The notes below the pieces were generated by a model that did no database searches, was not told where the DNA came from, and was given only the letters and a program-made list of their open reading frames with translations. A stretch of DNA of 33,375 bases from Nocardioides sp. (GTDB taxonomy: Bacteria; Actinomycetota; Actinomycetes; Propionibacteriales; Nocardioidaceae), in the NCBI GenBank assembly GCA_025965275.1, contig JAOPXG010000112.1, positions 1 to 33,375 of the forward strand. The letters run 5' to 3'. Made by a program: the position numbers and the translations under genes. Positions 18,967 through 28,278 of the stretch are shown here, in pieces; the stretch's first letter is position 1; each line of letters starts with the position of its first letter.

Positions 18967-19474
18967 AGCCGGTGAAGGGGACCGCGTCGACGATGACGAC
19001 CTGGAGCTCCTTGCCGTTCGGCGCCTGGTAGGCGACCGTCTCGCCCTTCTGGTGGCCGATGATGGCCGAGCCGAGCGGGGACTGCGGGGAGTAGACCTTG
19101 AGGCCCTCCGCGGAGTCCTCCATCTCGCGGGCGCCGAGCAGGAACGTCTCGGCGTCGTCGTCATCGTCGCCCACGAACTTGTAGGTGACCTTCATGCCGG
19201 GCGAGACGGTGCCGTCGTCGGCCGGGGTCTCGCCGACCTCGGCGCGCTCGAGCATGTCCTCGAGCTGGCGGATCCGGCCCTCGAGCTTGCCCTGCTCCTC
19301 GCGGGCGGCGTGGTAGCCGCCGTTCTCCTTGAGGTCGCCCTCGTCGCGGGCCGCGCTGATCCGGGCGATGATCTCCTGGCGCACCGGACCCTTGAGGTTG
19401 GCCACCTCGGCGGTCAGCTTGTCGTAGGCGTCCTGGGTCAGCCAGACGGTGCCGTGCTCGGTGGACTGCGTCAT
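18965..19474 (-). CDS. greA: Transcription elongation factor GreA
   Basis: WLTQDAYDKLTAEVANLKGPVRQEIIARISAARDEGDLKENGGYHAAREEQGKLEGRIRQLE. Confidence 0.95.
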   Translation of the reverse strand: MTQSTEHGTVWLTQDAYDKLTAEVANLKGPVRQEIIARISAARDEGDLKENGGYHAAREEQGKLEGRIRQLEDMLERAEVGETPADDGTVSPGMKVTYKFVGDDDDDAETFLLGAREMEDSAEGLKVYSPQSPLGSAIIGHQKGETVAYQAPNGKELQVVIVDAVPFTG

Positions 19475-19686
19475 CGGGTACTCCTGCATACGTTTCGGTA
19501 CGACGGATCTCCTCCGCCGGTGTGGTGCCGGTCCCGCCCGGAATGCCGTGGAAACGGACGCGCGTCGGTCGCCGGGCCATCTTTCCTCGACGACCCTGTG
19601 GGACATCAGACCGTCGAGTCTAACAACTGGGTGCCCAGATAGCAGGTCCGGCGAACGTCGTCTTCGGCGGACGGGTCAGCGGGGCG

Positions 19687-20088
19687 TCAGCGGGGGCGGG
19701 TCTGGCCGGGGGCGGTGCAGCCGAGCAGCTCGACCGAGGTGGCCCGCCGCTCGGTGCGCACGGTCCGGTCCGAGCGTCCGCCCGACTCCGGGGTGAACGA
19801 GAGCTCGCCCACCACGGTGTGGTCCTCGGCGTAGGCCCGCAGCGTGCAGGTCGCCACGACCTGCGGGTTCTCCAGGCGTACGTCGACGGTGGCCTCGGCG
19901 GTGTGCTCGTCCACGACGTGGTAGCCGACGATCTCGGAGTCGACGTCGGGGGTCGAGTGCGCCCACATCGTCCAGCCCAGCCAGCCCAGGAACGCCGCCA
20001 CGACCACGACGCAGGCGGCCAGCAGCGCCGCCCGCCGCCAGGGCTCGGGCGCGCCGTACCGGTCGGCGAGGTCGGTCTGCGCGGTCAC
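19687..20088 (-). CDS. DUF4307-family membrane protein
   Basis: ADRYGAPEPWRRAALLAACVVVVAAFLGWLGWTMW...; lies between greA and mca. Confidence 0.8.
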   Translation of the reverse strand: MTAQTDLADRYGAPEPWRRAALLAACVVVVAAFLGWLGWTMWAHSTPDVDSEIVGYHVVDEHTAEATVDVRLENPQVVATCTLRAYAEDHTVVGELSFTPESGGRSDRTVRTERRATSVELLGCTAPGQTRPR

Positions 20089-20195
20089 CGGTTCATGGTC
20101 CCACCCCTCCTTCTGCCCTCGGAGACCGGCTCGACTGCCGTAGCCACGGGACCGTAGGTGTCTGACTTCTGAGACCACACATCTAGGATGGGTGG

Positions 20196-21089
20196 GTGAC
20201 GCAGCACTCCACGAAGCCCCGCGCCGGGCTCCGCCTCATGCACGTCCATGCCCACCCCGACGACGAGTCGAGCAAGGGCGCCGCGAGCACCGCGATGTAC
20301 GTCGCCCAGGGCGTCGACGTCCACGTCGCGACCTGCACCGGAGGTGAGCGCGGGTCGATCCTCAACCCCAAGATGGACCGCCCCGACATCCTCGAGAACA
20401 TCACCGAGATCCGCCGCCAGGAGATGGAGCGGGCCCGCGACATCCTCGGTATCCGGCAGGACTGGCTGGGCTTCGTCGACTCCGGCTGGCCCGAGGGTGA
20501 CCCCAAGCCGCCGCTGCCCGAGGGCTGCTTCGCGCTGGTGCCGCTCGAGGAGGCGATGGCGCCGCTGGTGCGGGTGATCCGCGAGTTCCGGCCCCACGTC
20601 ATGACGACGTACGACGAGCGCGGCGGCTACCCGCACCCCGACCACATCAAGTGCCACGAGATCAGCGTCGCGGCGTTCGAGGCGGCGGCCGATCCGGAGC
20701 GCTACCCCGAGCTCGGGGAGCCGTGGCAGGTCCTCAAGCTCTACTACCACCACTCGTTCAACAAGCCCCGGATGCAGGCGATCCACGACGCGATGATCGC
20801 CCACGGGCTCGAGTCGCCCTGGGCGGAGCGGCTCAAGGAGTGGAAGGACGAGCCCGAGTGGGACGCCCGCGTCACGACCAAGGTGCCGTGCTCCGACTAC
20901 TTCGGCGTCCGCGACCAGGCGTTGCTCGCGCACGCCACCCAGATCGACCCCGACGGCTTCTGGTTCGCGGTCCCGCGCGAGCTCCAGACCGACATCTGGC
21001 CGACCGAGGACTTCGAGCTCGTCGTGAGCCACGTCAACTCCCCGACGCCGGAGGACGACCTCTTCGCCGGCATCACCGCACCCTCCTGA
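20196..21089 (+). CDS. mca: Mycothiol S-conjugate amidase
   Basis: [47 protein letters not shown]...[11 protein letters not shown]. Confidence 0.95.
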   Translation: MTQHSTKPRAGLRLMHVHAHPDDESSKGAASTAMYVAQGVDVHVATCTGGERGSILNPKMDRPDILENITEIRRQEMERARDILGIRQDWLGFVDSGWPEGDPKPPLPEGCFALVPLEEAMAPLVRVIREFRPHVMTTYDERGGYPHPDHIKCHEISVAAFEAAADPERYPELGEPWQVLKLYYHHSFNKPRMQAIHDAMIAHGLESPWAERLKEWKDEPEWDARVTTKVPCSDYFGVRDQALLAHATQIDPDGFWFAVPRELQTDIWPTEDFELVVSHVNSPTPEDDLFAGITAPS

Positions 21090-21101
21090 GACACTGGGAC
21101 C

Positions 21102-21377
21102 ATGCACCTCCTCACCGTCCTTCCTGACCTCATCCCGCTCGTGACCTCGCTGGTCGACGACGTGCCGGAGGACAAGGACGTCAAGGCCGGGTGGATCGCG
21201 TTCGCGATCTTCATCGGGCTGGTCCTGGCGGTCGCCTTCCTCGGCTTCAGCCTGGTCAAGCAGCTCCGCAAGGCGCAGGCCGCCGAGGAGGCCGGGCTCT
21301 ACGACCCCTCCGGCAAGAAGAAGGCGCCGCTGCCTCCGGTCGAGTCCGACAACCCCGCAGACAACAGCGCCGGCTAA
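21102..21377 (+). CDS. Small single-pass membrane protein downstream of mca
   Basis: AGWIAFAIFIGLVLAVAFLGFSLVKQLRKAQAAEEAG. Confidence 0.75.
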   Translation: MHLLTVLPDLIPLVTSLVDDVPEDKDVKAGWIAFAIFIGLVLAVAFLGFSLVKQLRKAQAAEEAGLYDPSGKKKAPLPPVESDNPADNSAG

Positions 21378-21431
21378 GCAAAGCCTGAGGTCGGTGTTGA
21401 CCGGAGGTCGTTCCGGCTCGATGCTCGCCCG

Positions 21432-22031
21432 ATGGTCGGTGTGCTGGCCGCCTGCGTGGCGGTGGTGGTGCTCTACTGCTTCGCGCGCGCCGTCACCCCC
21501 GCCCTCCGCGGTCCCGAGCACCGGCTCGACCTCGATGCCTGGCACGTGCTGATGGGCCTCGGCATGGTCGCGATGCTGCTGGCGCCCTTCGGCCACGCCC
21601 TGTCGGTCGCCTCGCTCGTCGTCTTCACGGTCGGCCTCGCCTGGTCGCTGCTCCGGCTGGCCGGCCGGGCCACGCGGACGTCGTACGCCGTGCTCGCGGT
21701 CGGCTGCCTCGCGATGGTGGCGATGGTGGTCCCGACGGCCACCGCGACCGCGGACCCACCGACGGACCAACCGATGGCCCAGCCGATGGACATGTCGACG
21801 GGCATGGACATGGGCGCCGGCCACCACATGTCGATGGGGGCCGCCGACGGCGCCGGCACCGGCATCGTGGTCCCCGACCTGGTGCTCGCCGGGCTGCTGG
21901 TCGCGCTCGCCGTCGTGGTGGTGGTCCGGCTCGTGACCACCGCGCGTCGCACCGGCCCGGCGCGCCTCGACGCCTGCTGCGACATCGCGATGGCCGGCGC
22001 CATGGCGTACCTGCTCGTCGTCATGTTCTGA
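21432..22031 (+). CDS. DUF5134-like multi-TM protein with Met/His-rich loop
   Basis: WHVLMGLGMVAMLL...; loop MAQPMDMSTGMDMGAGHHMSMG. Confidence 0.75.
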   Translation: MVGVLAACVAVVVLYCFARAVTPALRGPEHRLDLDAWHVLMGLGMVAMLLAPFGHALSVASLVVFTVGLAWSLLRLAGRATRTSYAVLAVGCLAMVAMVVPTATATADPPTDQPMAQPMDMSTGMDMGAGHHMSMGAADGAGTGIVVPDLVLAGLLVALAVVVVVRLVTTARRTGPARLDACCDIAMAGAMAYLLVVMF

Positions 22032-22035
22032 CCCA

Positions 22036-22053
22036 CCTAACCGTTCGCTTAGG
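22036..22053. promoter_or_regulatory. Operator-like imperfect dyad upstream of coxM
   Basis: CCTAAccgttcgcTTAGG; CTAAxCGxxCGxTTAG symmetry. Confidence 0.4.
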
Positions 22054-22090
22054 AGGCTGTTGACGGCTCCTCGGGCGAGGGACAGAGTCG

Positions 22091-22106
22091 TGTGACCAGC
22101 GCCACA
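22091..22106. promoter_or_regulatory. CRP-like half-symmetric site upstream of coxM
   Basis: TGTGAccagcgCCACA, one mismatch from TGTGA-N6-TCACA. Confidence 0.35.
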
Positions 22107-22119
22107 GGGAGGTCGCCCC

Positions 22120-23019
22120 ATGCAGGTTCCCGCGCCGTTCGAGTACGAACGGGCCACCAGCGTCGACAACGCCATCGACCTGCTCGAGAGGCTCGGTGAC
22201 GAGGCCCGGCTGATCGCGGGCGGGCACAGCCTGCTCCCGATGATGAAGCTGCGGCTCGCCAACCTCGAGTACGTCATCGACATCAACGACCTGCACAACG
22301 AGCTCGGCTACGTGCGGGTCGGGACCGACGAGGTCCGGATCGGGGCGATGACCCGCCATCGCGAGCTGCTCGAGTCACCGGAGCTGGCGGCACTCTTCCC
22401 GATCTTCGCGGACGCCGAGCAGGTCATCGCCGACCCGATCGTGCGCAACCGGGGGACGATCGGGGGCTCCCTCTGCCAGGCCGACCCGTCCGAGGACCTG
22501 ACCGCGGTGTGCACGACCCTCGACGCCAGCTGTGTCATCCGGGGCCGTGGCGGCGAGCGGGTGGTCACGATGGCCGAGTTCCACCGCGGCCCGTACGAGA
22601 CCGCGGTCGAGCACGGCGAGATCCTCACCGAGATCCGGATCCCGGTGCGGCCCCACGGGTCCAGCGCCTACGCCAAGGTCGAGCGCCGGGCCGGTGACTG
22701 GGCGGTCACCTCGGCCGGCGCCGCCGTCTGGATGGACGGCGACGTGATCACCGGTGCGCGGGTCGGGCTGGCCGCGGTCGGTCCCAACACCACCGGCATC
22801 CCGGCGATCTCCGAGGCCCTCCAGGCCCAGGCGCCGTCGGAGGAGCTCTACGCACGGGCCGGCGCGATCGCCGCGGAGAGCTGCTCCCCGGTGACCGACA
22901 ACCGGGGCACGGCCGACTACAAGCGGCACCTGGCCGACGAGCTCACGCGACGCACGCTCCGGCTCTCGGTCGAGCGGATCCAGGCAGGGGTAGCAGGCGA
23001 CCAGGGAAGGAACGGCTGA
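22120..23019 (+). CDS. coxM: CO dehydrogenase medium (FAD) subunit
   Basis: LIAGGHSLLPMMKLRLA, RNRGTIGGSLCQADPSEDL. Confidence 0.9.
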   Translation: MQVPAPFEYERATSVDNAIDLLERLGDEARLIAGGHSLLPMMKLRLANLEYVIDINDLHNELGYVRVGTDEVRIGAMTRHRELLESPELAALFPIFADAEQVIADPIVRNRGTIGGSLCQADPSEDLTAVCTTLDASCVIRGRGGERVVTMAEFHRGPYETAVEHGEILTEIRIPVRPHGSSAYAKVERRAGDWAVTSAGAAVWMDGDVITGARVGLAAVGPNTTGIPAISEALQAQAPSEELYARAGAIAAESCSPVTDNRGTADYKRHLADELTRRTLRLSVERIQAGVAGDQGRNG

Positions 23020-23020
23020 C

Positions 23021-23521
23021 ATGCAGGTCACCATGAGCGTGAACGGCGAGACCGTCACGCGCGAGATCGAGGGCCGGATGCTCCTGGTCCACTTCCTGCG
23101 CGACGAGCTCGGGCTCACCGGCACCCACTGGGGGTGCGACACGAGCAACTGCGGGACGTGCGTGGCGTGGATGGACGGCGAACCCGTCAAGACCTGCACG
23201 GTCCTGGCCGCGATGGCGGGCGGCCGCGAGGTCCGCACGGTCGAGGGCCTCGAGCAGGACGGCGTCCTCGACCCGGTGCAGGAGGGGTTCATGCGCTGCC
23301 ACGGCCTGCAGTGCGGCTTCTGCACGCCGGGCATGCTGATGACCGCGCGCGCCCTCCTCGACCGCGACCCGGACCCCAGCGAGCAGACGATCCGCGAGGC
23401 CATCTCCGGGCAGATCTGCCGCTGCACCGGCTACACCACCATCGTCCGGTCCGTGCAGTGGGCAGCCGCCCACGAAGCGGGCGCCCACGCCGACGCCGAG
23501 ACCGTGGGGAGCGAGTCATGA
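23021..23521 (+). CDS. coxS: CO dehydrogenase small (2 x 2Fe-2S) subunit
   Basis: GCDTSNCGTCVAWMDG..KTC, HGLQCGFCTPGML, GQICRCTGY. Confidence 0.93.
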   Translation: MQVTMSVNGETVTREIEGRMLLVHFLRDELGLTGTHWGCDTSNCGTCVAWMDGEPVKTCTVLAAMAGGREVRTVEGLEQDGVLDPVQEGFMRCHGLQCGFCTPGMLMTARALLDRDPDPSEQTIREAISGQICRCTGYTTIVRSVQWAAAHEAGAHADAETVGSES

Positions 23522-25926
23522 CCACCCTCGACGAAGGCGTCGCCGCCACCCCCGAGGACCTCGAGCACGCCGACAACGACCAGCACCCCGTCGGCCACGG
23601 CCGGATGCTCCGCAAGGAGGACCCGCGCTTCATCCGCGGCATGGGCAAGTACGTCGACGACCTCCAGCTCAAGGGGATGCTGCACCTCGCGATCCTGCGC
23701 TCTCCCGTCGCGCACGCCACCATCGTCAGCATCGACACGACCGCGGCCCAGGCGCACCCGAAGGTCAAGGCGGTCATCACCGGCGCCGACCTCGCCGCGC
23801 AGGGGCTGGCCTGGATGCCGACGCTCTCGAACGACGTGCAGGCGGTGCTCGCTACCGACAAGGTCAGGTTCCAGGGCCAGGAGGTGGCGTTCGTCGTCGC
23901 CGAGGACCGCTACTCCGCGCGCGACGCGCTCGAGCTGATCGACGTCGAGTACGACATCCTGCCGCCGGTCGTCGACGTGCGGACGGCGCTGGCGCCCGAC
24001 GCCCCGGTGATCCGCACCGACCTCGAGGGCAAGACCGACAACCACTGCTTCGACTGGGAGACGGGCGACAAGGCCGCGACCGACGCGGTGTTCGCGAGGG
24101 CCGACGTCGTCGTCACCGAGGACATCGTCTACCCGCGCGTGCACCCGGCGCCGATGGAGACGTGCGGGTGCGTGGCCGACTACGAGCGGGTCAGCGGCCA
24201 GCTGACGCTCTGGACGACGAGCCAGGCGCCGCACGCGCACCGCACCGTCTACGCGTTGGTCTCCGGGCTGCCCGAGCACAAGATCCGGGTGATCGCGCCC
24301 GACATCGGCGGCGGGTTCGGCAACAAGGTGCCGATCTACCCCGGCTACGTCTGCGCGATCGTCGCCTCGCTGGTGATCGGCAAGCCGGTGAAGTGGATGG
24401 AGGACCGCTCGGAGAACCTCGTGAGCACCGGCTTCGCGCGTGACTACGTGATGCGCGGCGAGATCGCGGCCACCAAGGAGGGCAAGATCCTCGCGATCCG
24501 GACCCACGTGATCGCCGACCACGGCGCCTTCAACGGCACGGCCGCCCCGGTCAAGTACCCCGCAGGCTTCTTCGGCGTCTTCACGGGCAGCTACGACCTG
24601 GAGGCGGCGTACTGCTCCATGACAGCCGTCTACACGAACAAGGCCCCCGGTGGTGTGGCGTACGCCTGCTCCTTCCGGATCACCGAGGCGGTCTACCTGG
24701 TCGAGCGGATCGTCGACTGCCTCGCCTACGACCTCGACATGGACCCGGTGGAGCTGCGGCGCAAGAACTTGATCCAGCCGGAGCAGTTCCCGTACACGTC
24801 CAAGACCGGCTGGGTCTACGACTCCGGCGAGTACGAGCGCGCGCTCGACCTCGCCCTCGAGATGGCGGGGTACGACGAGCTGCGCGCCGAGCAGGCCGAG
24901 AAGCGCGAGCGCGGCGAGCTGATGGGCATCGGGGTCGCGTTCTTCACCGAGGCCGTCGGCGCCGGACCGCGCAAGGACATGGACATCCTGGGCCTCGGCA
25001 TGGCCGACGGCAGCGAGCTGCGGATCCACCCGACCGGCAAGGCGGTGCTCCGGGTCTCGTGCATGAGCCAGGGCCAGGGCCACGAGACGACGTTCGCCCA
25101 GATCGTCGCCGAGGAGATCGGCATCCCGCCCGCGGACATCCAGGTCATCAACGGCGACACCGACCAGACGCCGTTCGGCCTGGGCACCTACGGCAGCCGC
25201 TCGACTCCGGTCTCCGGTGCGGCGGCCGCACTGGTGTCGCGCAAGGTGCGCGACAAGGCGCAGATCATCGCCTCGGGGATGCTCGAGGTGTCGGTGGCCG
25301 ACCTGGAGTGGCAGAAGGGCTCCTTCGCCGTGAAGGGCGACCCGAGCCGGTCCGTGACGATCCAGGACATCGCGATGCGCGCGCACGGCGCGGGCGACCT
25401 GCCCGACGGCGTGGAGGGCGGCCTGGAGGCCCAGATCTGCTACAACCCGGAGAACCTCACCTACCCCTTCGGCGCCTACATCTGCGTGGTGGACATCGAC
25501 CCGGGCACGGCGGCCGTGAAGGTCCGTCGCTTCATCGCCGTCGACGACTGCGGCACCCGGATCAACCCGATGATCATCGAGGGTCAGGTGCACGGTGGCC
25601 TCACCGACGGGGTCGGCATGGCGCTGATGGAGATGATCGCCTTCGACGACGAGGGCAACTGCCTCGGCGGGTCGCTGATGGACTACCTGATCCCGACCGC
25701 GCTCGAGGTGCCGCACTGGGAGACCGGCCACACCGTCACCCCGTCGCCGCACCACCCGATCGGCGCGAAGGGCGTGGGGGAGTCGGCCACCGTCGGCTCG
25801 CAGCGGGCTATCGTGAACGCCGTCGTCGACGCGCTCAAGCCGTTCGGCATCCGGCACGCCGACATGCCGCTCACGCCGTCGCGGGTCTGGGACGCGATGC
25901 AGGGCCGCCCGACCCCGCCCATCTGA
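23518..25926 (+). CDS. coxL: CO dehydrogenase large (Mo) subunit, form I type
   Basis: 802 aa; VAYACSFR matches the form I AYxCSFR active-site loop; GGGFGNK; GAKGVGESATVG. Confidence 0.92.
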   Translation: MTTLDEGVAATPEDLEHADNDQHPVGHGRMLRKEDPRFIRGMGKYVDDLQLKGMLHLAILRSPVAHATIVSIDTTAAQAHPKVKAVITGADLAAQGLAWMPTLSNDVQAVLATDKVRFQGQEVAFVVAEDRYSARDALELIDVEYDILPPVVDVRTALAPDAPVIRTDLEGKTDNHCFDWETGDKAATDAVFARADVVVTEDIVYPRVHPAPMETCGCVADYERVSGQLTLWTTSQAPHAHRTVYALVSGLPEHKIRVIAPDIGGGFGNKVPIYPGYVCAIVASLVIGKPVKWMEDRSENLVSTGFARDYVMRGEIAATKEGKILAIRTHVIADHGAFNGTAAPVKYPAGFFGVFTGSYDLEAAYCSMTAVYTNKAPGGVAYACSFRITEAVYLVERIVDCLAYDLDMDPVELRRKNLIQPEQFPYTSKTGWVYDSGEYERALDLALEMAGYDELRAEQAEKRERGELMGIGVAFFTEAVGAGPRKDMDILGLGMADGSELRIHPTGKAVLRVSCMSQGQGHETTFAQIVAEEIGIPPADIQVINGDTDQTPFGLGTYGSRSTPVSGAAAALVSRKVRDKAQIIASGMLEVSVADLEWQKGSFAVKGDPSRSVTIQDIAMRAHGAGDLPDGVEGGLEAQICYNPENLTYPFGAYICVVDIDPGTAAVKVRRFIAVDDCGTRINPMIIEGQVHGGLTDGVGMALMEMIAFDDEGNCLGGSLMDYLIPTALEVPHWETGHTVTPSPHHPIGAKGVGESATVGSQRAIVNAVVDALKPFGIRHADMPLTPSRVWDAMQGRPTPPI

Positions 25927-25936
25927 GAGGAGCCCG

Positions 25937-26827
25937 ATGACCGTCACCATGTCGACCCGGGTCGAGGAGCTGACCCGGAGCGGGGTGCCCTTCGTGCAGG
26001 CCACCGTGGTCCGCGCGCAGGAGCCGAGTTCGGCGCGCCCCGGCGACCGGGCGGTCATCCTGGCCGACGGCACGATGGAGGGCTTCGTGGGCGGCCAGTG
26101 TGCCGCCGGCTCGGTGCGTACGGCGGCGCTGGGTGCGCTCGTCTCGGGACAGAGCCTGCTGCTGCGGGTCCTCCCGGACGGCACCGACGCCTTCCCGGAG
26201 TCGCCCGGTGCGAGCATCGTGGTGAACCCCTGCCTGTCCGGAGGTGCGATGGAGATCTACCTCGAGCCGCTGCTGCCGGCGCCGGTCCTGCACGTCGTCG
26301 GCGGCTCGCCGACGGCGGACGCCCTGGCCGCGCTCGCACCCGCCGTCGGGTTCGTCGTGGCCCGCGCGGACGAGGGTGCGGAGCCGGCCGGCGCGACCGC
26401 GGTCGTGGTCTCCAGCCACGGCGGCGACGAGGTGGGGGCGGTGCGGACGGCGCTCGCCCACGGCGTGGGCTTCGTCGGCGTGGTCTGCAGCCACACCCGG
26501 GGGGAGGCGCTGCTCGCCGAGCTGGACCTGTCCGAGGCCGACGCCCGGCGGGTGCACCTGCACGTCGGGCTCGACATCGGCGCGCGGACCGCGCCCGAGG
26601 TCGCCCTCTCGATCGTGGCGGCGATCGTGCGCGGCATCCGGCTCGAGGGGCTGGTCGCGCCGGCGGCGACCCGTGCCTTCGCAGCCCCGACGCAGGCCCT
26701 CGACCCGGTCTGCGGCATGACCGTGACCATCGGCCCCGACACGGCGCACGCGACCGTCGACGGCGTCGACCACTGGTTCTGCAACCCCGGCTGCCGCACC
26801 CGCTTCCTGGAGACCCACCCCTCGTGA
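25937..26827 (+). CDS. XdhC/CoxF-I-like maturation protein with C-terminal YHS domain
   Basis: GGQCAAGSVRTAAL; VLHVVGGSPTADALAAL; C-terminal LDPVCGMTVTIGPDTAHATVDGVDHWFCNPGCRTRFLETHP. Confidence 0.88.
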   Translation: MTVTMSTRVEELTRSGVPFVQATVVRAQEPSSARPGDRAVILADGTMEGFVGGQCAAGSVRTAALGALVSGQSLLLRVLPDGTDAFPESPGASIVVNPCLSGGAMEIYLEPLLPAPVLHVVGGSPTADALAALAPAVGFVVARADEGAEPAGATAVVVSSHGGDEVGAVRTALAHGVGFVGVVCSHTRGEALLAELDLSEADARRVHLHVGLDIGARTAPEVALSIVAAIVRGIRLEGLVAPAATRAFAAPTQALDPVCGMTVTIGPDTAHATVDGVDHWFCNPGCRTRFLETHPS

Positions 26828-27402
26828 TCGTCGCCGCCGTCGTGCTCGCCGCGGGCGGCTCGCGCCGCCTCGGTCGCCCCAAGCAGCTGCTGTCCTACCG
26901 GGGCACCACCCTGCTCGACGTCACCCTCGGCACGGTCCGCGCCGCCGGGCTCGAGCAGGTCGTGGTCGCGCTCGGCGGCGCCGCCGAGGAGGTCCGGGCC
27001 GAGGTCGACCTGCGCGGCCTCGACGTCGTGCTCAACCCCGACTTCGGCGACGGCTGCGCCACGTCGATCCGGTCGGCCCTGGCCGCCGTACGGGACGACG
27101 CCGACGGTGTCGTGCTCCTCCTGGGCGACCAGCCCGGGGTGTCGGCCGACAGCATCGCGGACCTGGTCGCCGCGGCCGGCGACCACGCCGTCGGCGTCTG
27201 CGCGTACGACGACGGGCTCGGCCACCCGCTCTGGTTCCATCGGAGCATGTTCGACACCCTCACCGCCCTGCACGGCGACAAGGCCGTGTGGAAGCTCGTC
27301 GACGCCGGCGAGGACGTCCAGACCGTGCGGGTCCACGGCGACATCCCTCCCGACGTGGACACCTGGGCCGACTACGAGGGGCTCCTCGGGGTGGGCGAGT
27401 GA
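26824..27402 (+). CDS. MocA/MobA-like molybdenum cofactor nucleotidyltransferase
   Basis: VVLAAGGSRRLGRPKQLLSYRGTTLLD...NPDFGDGCATSIRSAL...LLLGDQPGV; GTG start overlaps the XdhC stop. Confidence 0.9.
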   Translation: MIVAAVVLAAGGSRRLGRPKQLLSYRGTTLLDVTLGTVRAAGLEQVVVALGGAAEEVRAEVDLRGLDVVLNPDFGDGCATSIRSALAAVRDDADGVVLLLGDQPGVSADSIADLVAAAGDHAVGVCAYDDGLGHPLWFHRSMFDTLTALHGDKAVWKLVDAGEDVQTVRVHGDIPPDVDTWADYEGLLGVGE

Positions 27403-28274
27403 GTGCGGAGCCGACGTCGGCCGACGAGGTGCGCGCCCGGTTCGACGAGCAGGGCTACCTCGCCGACGAGGGTCTCTCGACCGCGGTCTTCCTGACCCTG
27501 CGTCTCGGCCTCCCGCTGCTGCTCGAGGGCGAGTCGGGGGTCGGCAAGACCGCGGCGGCGCAGACCCTGGCGCGGGTGCTCGACGCGCCGCTGGTCCGGC
27601 TCCAGTGCTACGAGGGGCTGACCGCCGCCGAGGCGCTCTACGACTGGAACCACCAGCGCCAGCTCCTCGCGATCCGGCTGGCCGAGTCGCAGCACCACGA
27701 GCTGACCGAGGCCGACCTCTTCAGCGAGGAGTTCCTGGTGGAGCGCCCGATCCTGCGCTGCATCCGGTACGACGGTCCGCGGCCGCCGGTGCTCCTGATC
27801 GACGAGATCGACCGGGCCGACGACGAGTTCGAGGCGCTGCTGCTCGAGGCGCTCGGGGAGGGCTCGGTGACGGTCCCGGAGCTCGGCACGTTCACGGCGC
27901 CGCGGCCGCCGATCGTCGTGCTCACCTCCAACCGGAGCCGCGACCTGCACGACGCGCTGCGCCGCCGCTGTCTCTACCACTGGCTCGAGTACCCCGACCC
28001 CGAGCGGATCGTGGCGATCCTGCGCCGGGTCTCGCCCGGGTCCAACGTCGCGCTCATCGAGTCGGCGGCCCGCTTCGTCGGCCACGTCCGCGAGCTCGAC
28101 GTCGACAAGCCGCCGGGCGTCGCCGAGGCGATCAACTGGGTGGCGGCGCTGTCCGCGCTCGGGGCGACCGAGCTGGTGCGGGAGGTCGTCGTCCCCGCGC
28201 TCGGCACGGTGGCGAAGACCCCGGACGACCGGGACCTGGTCGTCGACTCCCTCGAGTCCTACTCGTTCGGCTGA
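27399..28274 (+). CDS. coxD: CoxD-like MoxR/AAA+ ATPase
   Basis: PLLLEGESGVGKTAAAQTLA (Walker A), VLLIDEIDRADDEFEALLLEAL (Walker B), LTSNRSRDLHDALRRRC. Confidence 0.9.
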   Translation: MSAEPTSADEVRARFDEQGYLADEGLSTAVFLTLRLGLPLLLEGESGVGKTAAAQTLARVLDAPLVRLQCYEGLTAAEALYDWNHQRQLLAIRLAESQHHELTEADLFSEEFLVERPILRCIRYDGPRPPVLLIDEIDRADDEFEALLLEALGEGSVTVPELGTFTAPRPPIVVLTSNRSRDLHDALRRRCLYHWLEYPDPERIVAILRRVSPGSNVALIESAARFVGHVRELDVDKPPGVAEAINWVAALSALGATELVREVVVPALGTVAKTPDDRDLVVDSLESYSFG

Positions 28275-28278
28275 GCCG

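Noticed and set aside
21777-21840. ATGGAC/GGCATG-rich tract as a tandem DNA repeat
   Set aside because: Short and irregular; better explained as codons for the Met/His-rich loop.
20085-22298. 737-aa minus-strand ORF
   Set aside because: Antisense to mca, the small membrane gene and DUF5134-like gene; no recognisable domain.
23431-26217. 928-aa minus-strand ORF
   Set aside because: Antisense shadow of coxL/XdhC; low-complexity Arg/Ala/Asp-rich translation typical of high-GC antisense frames.
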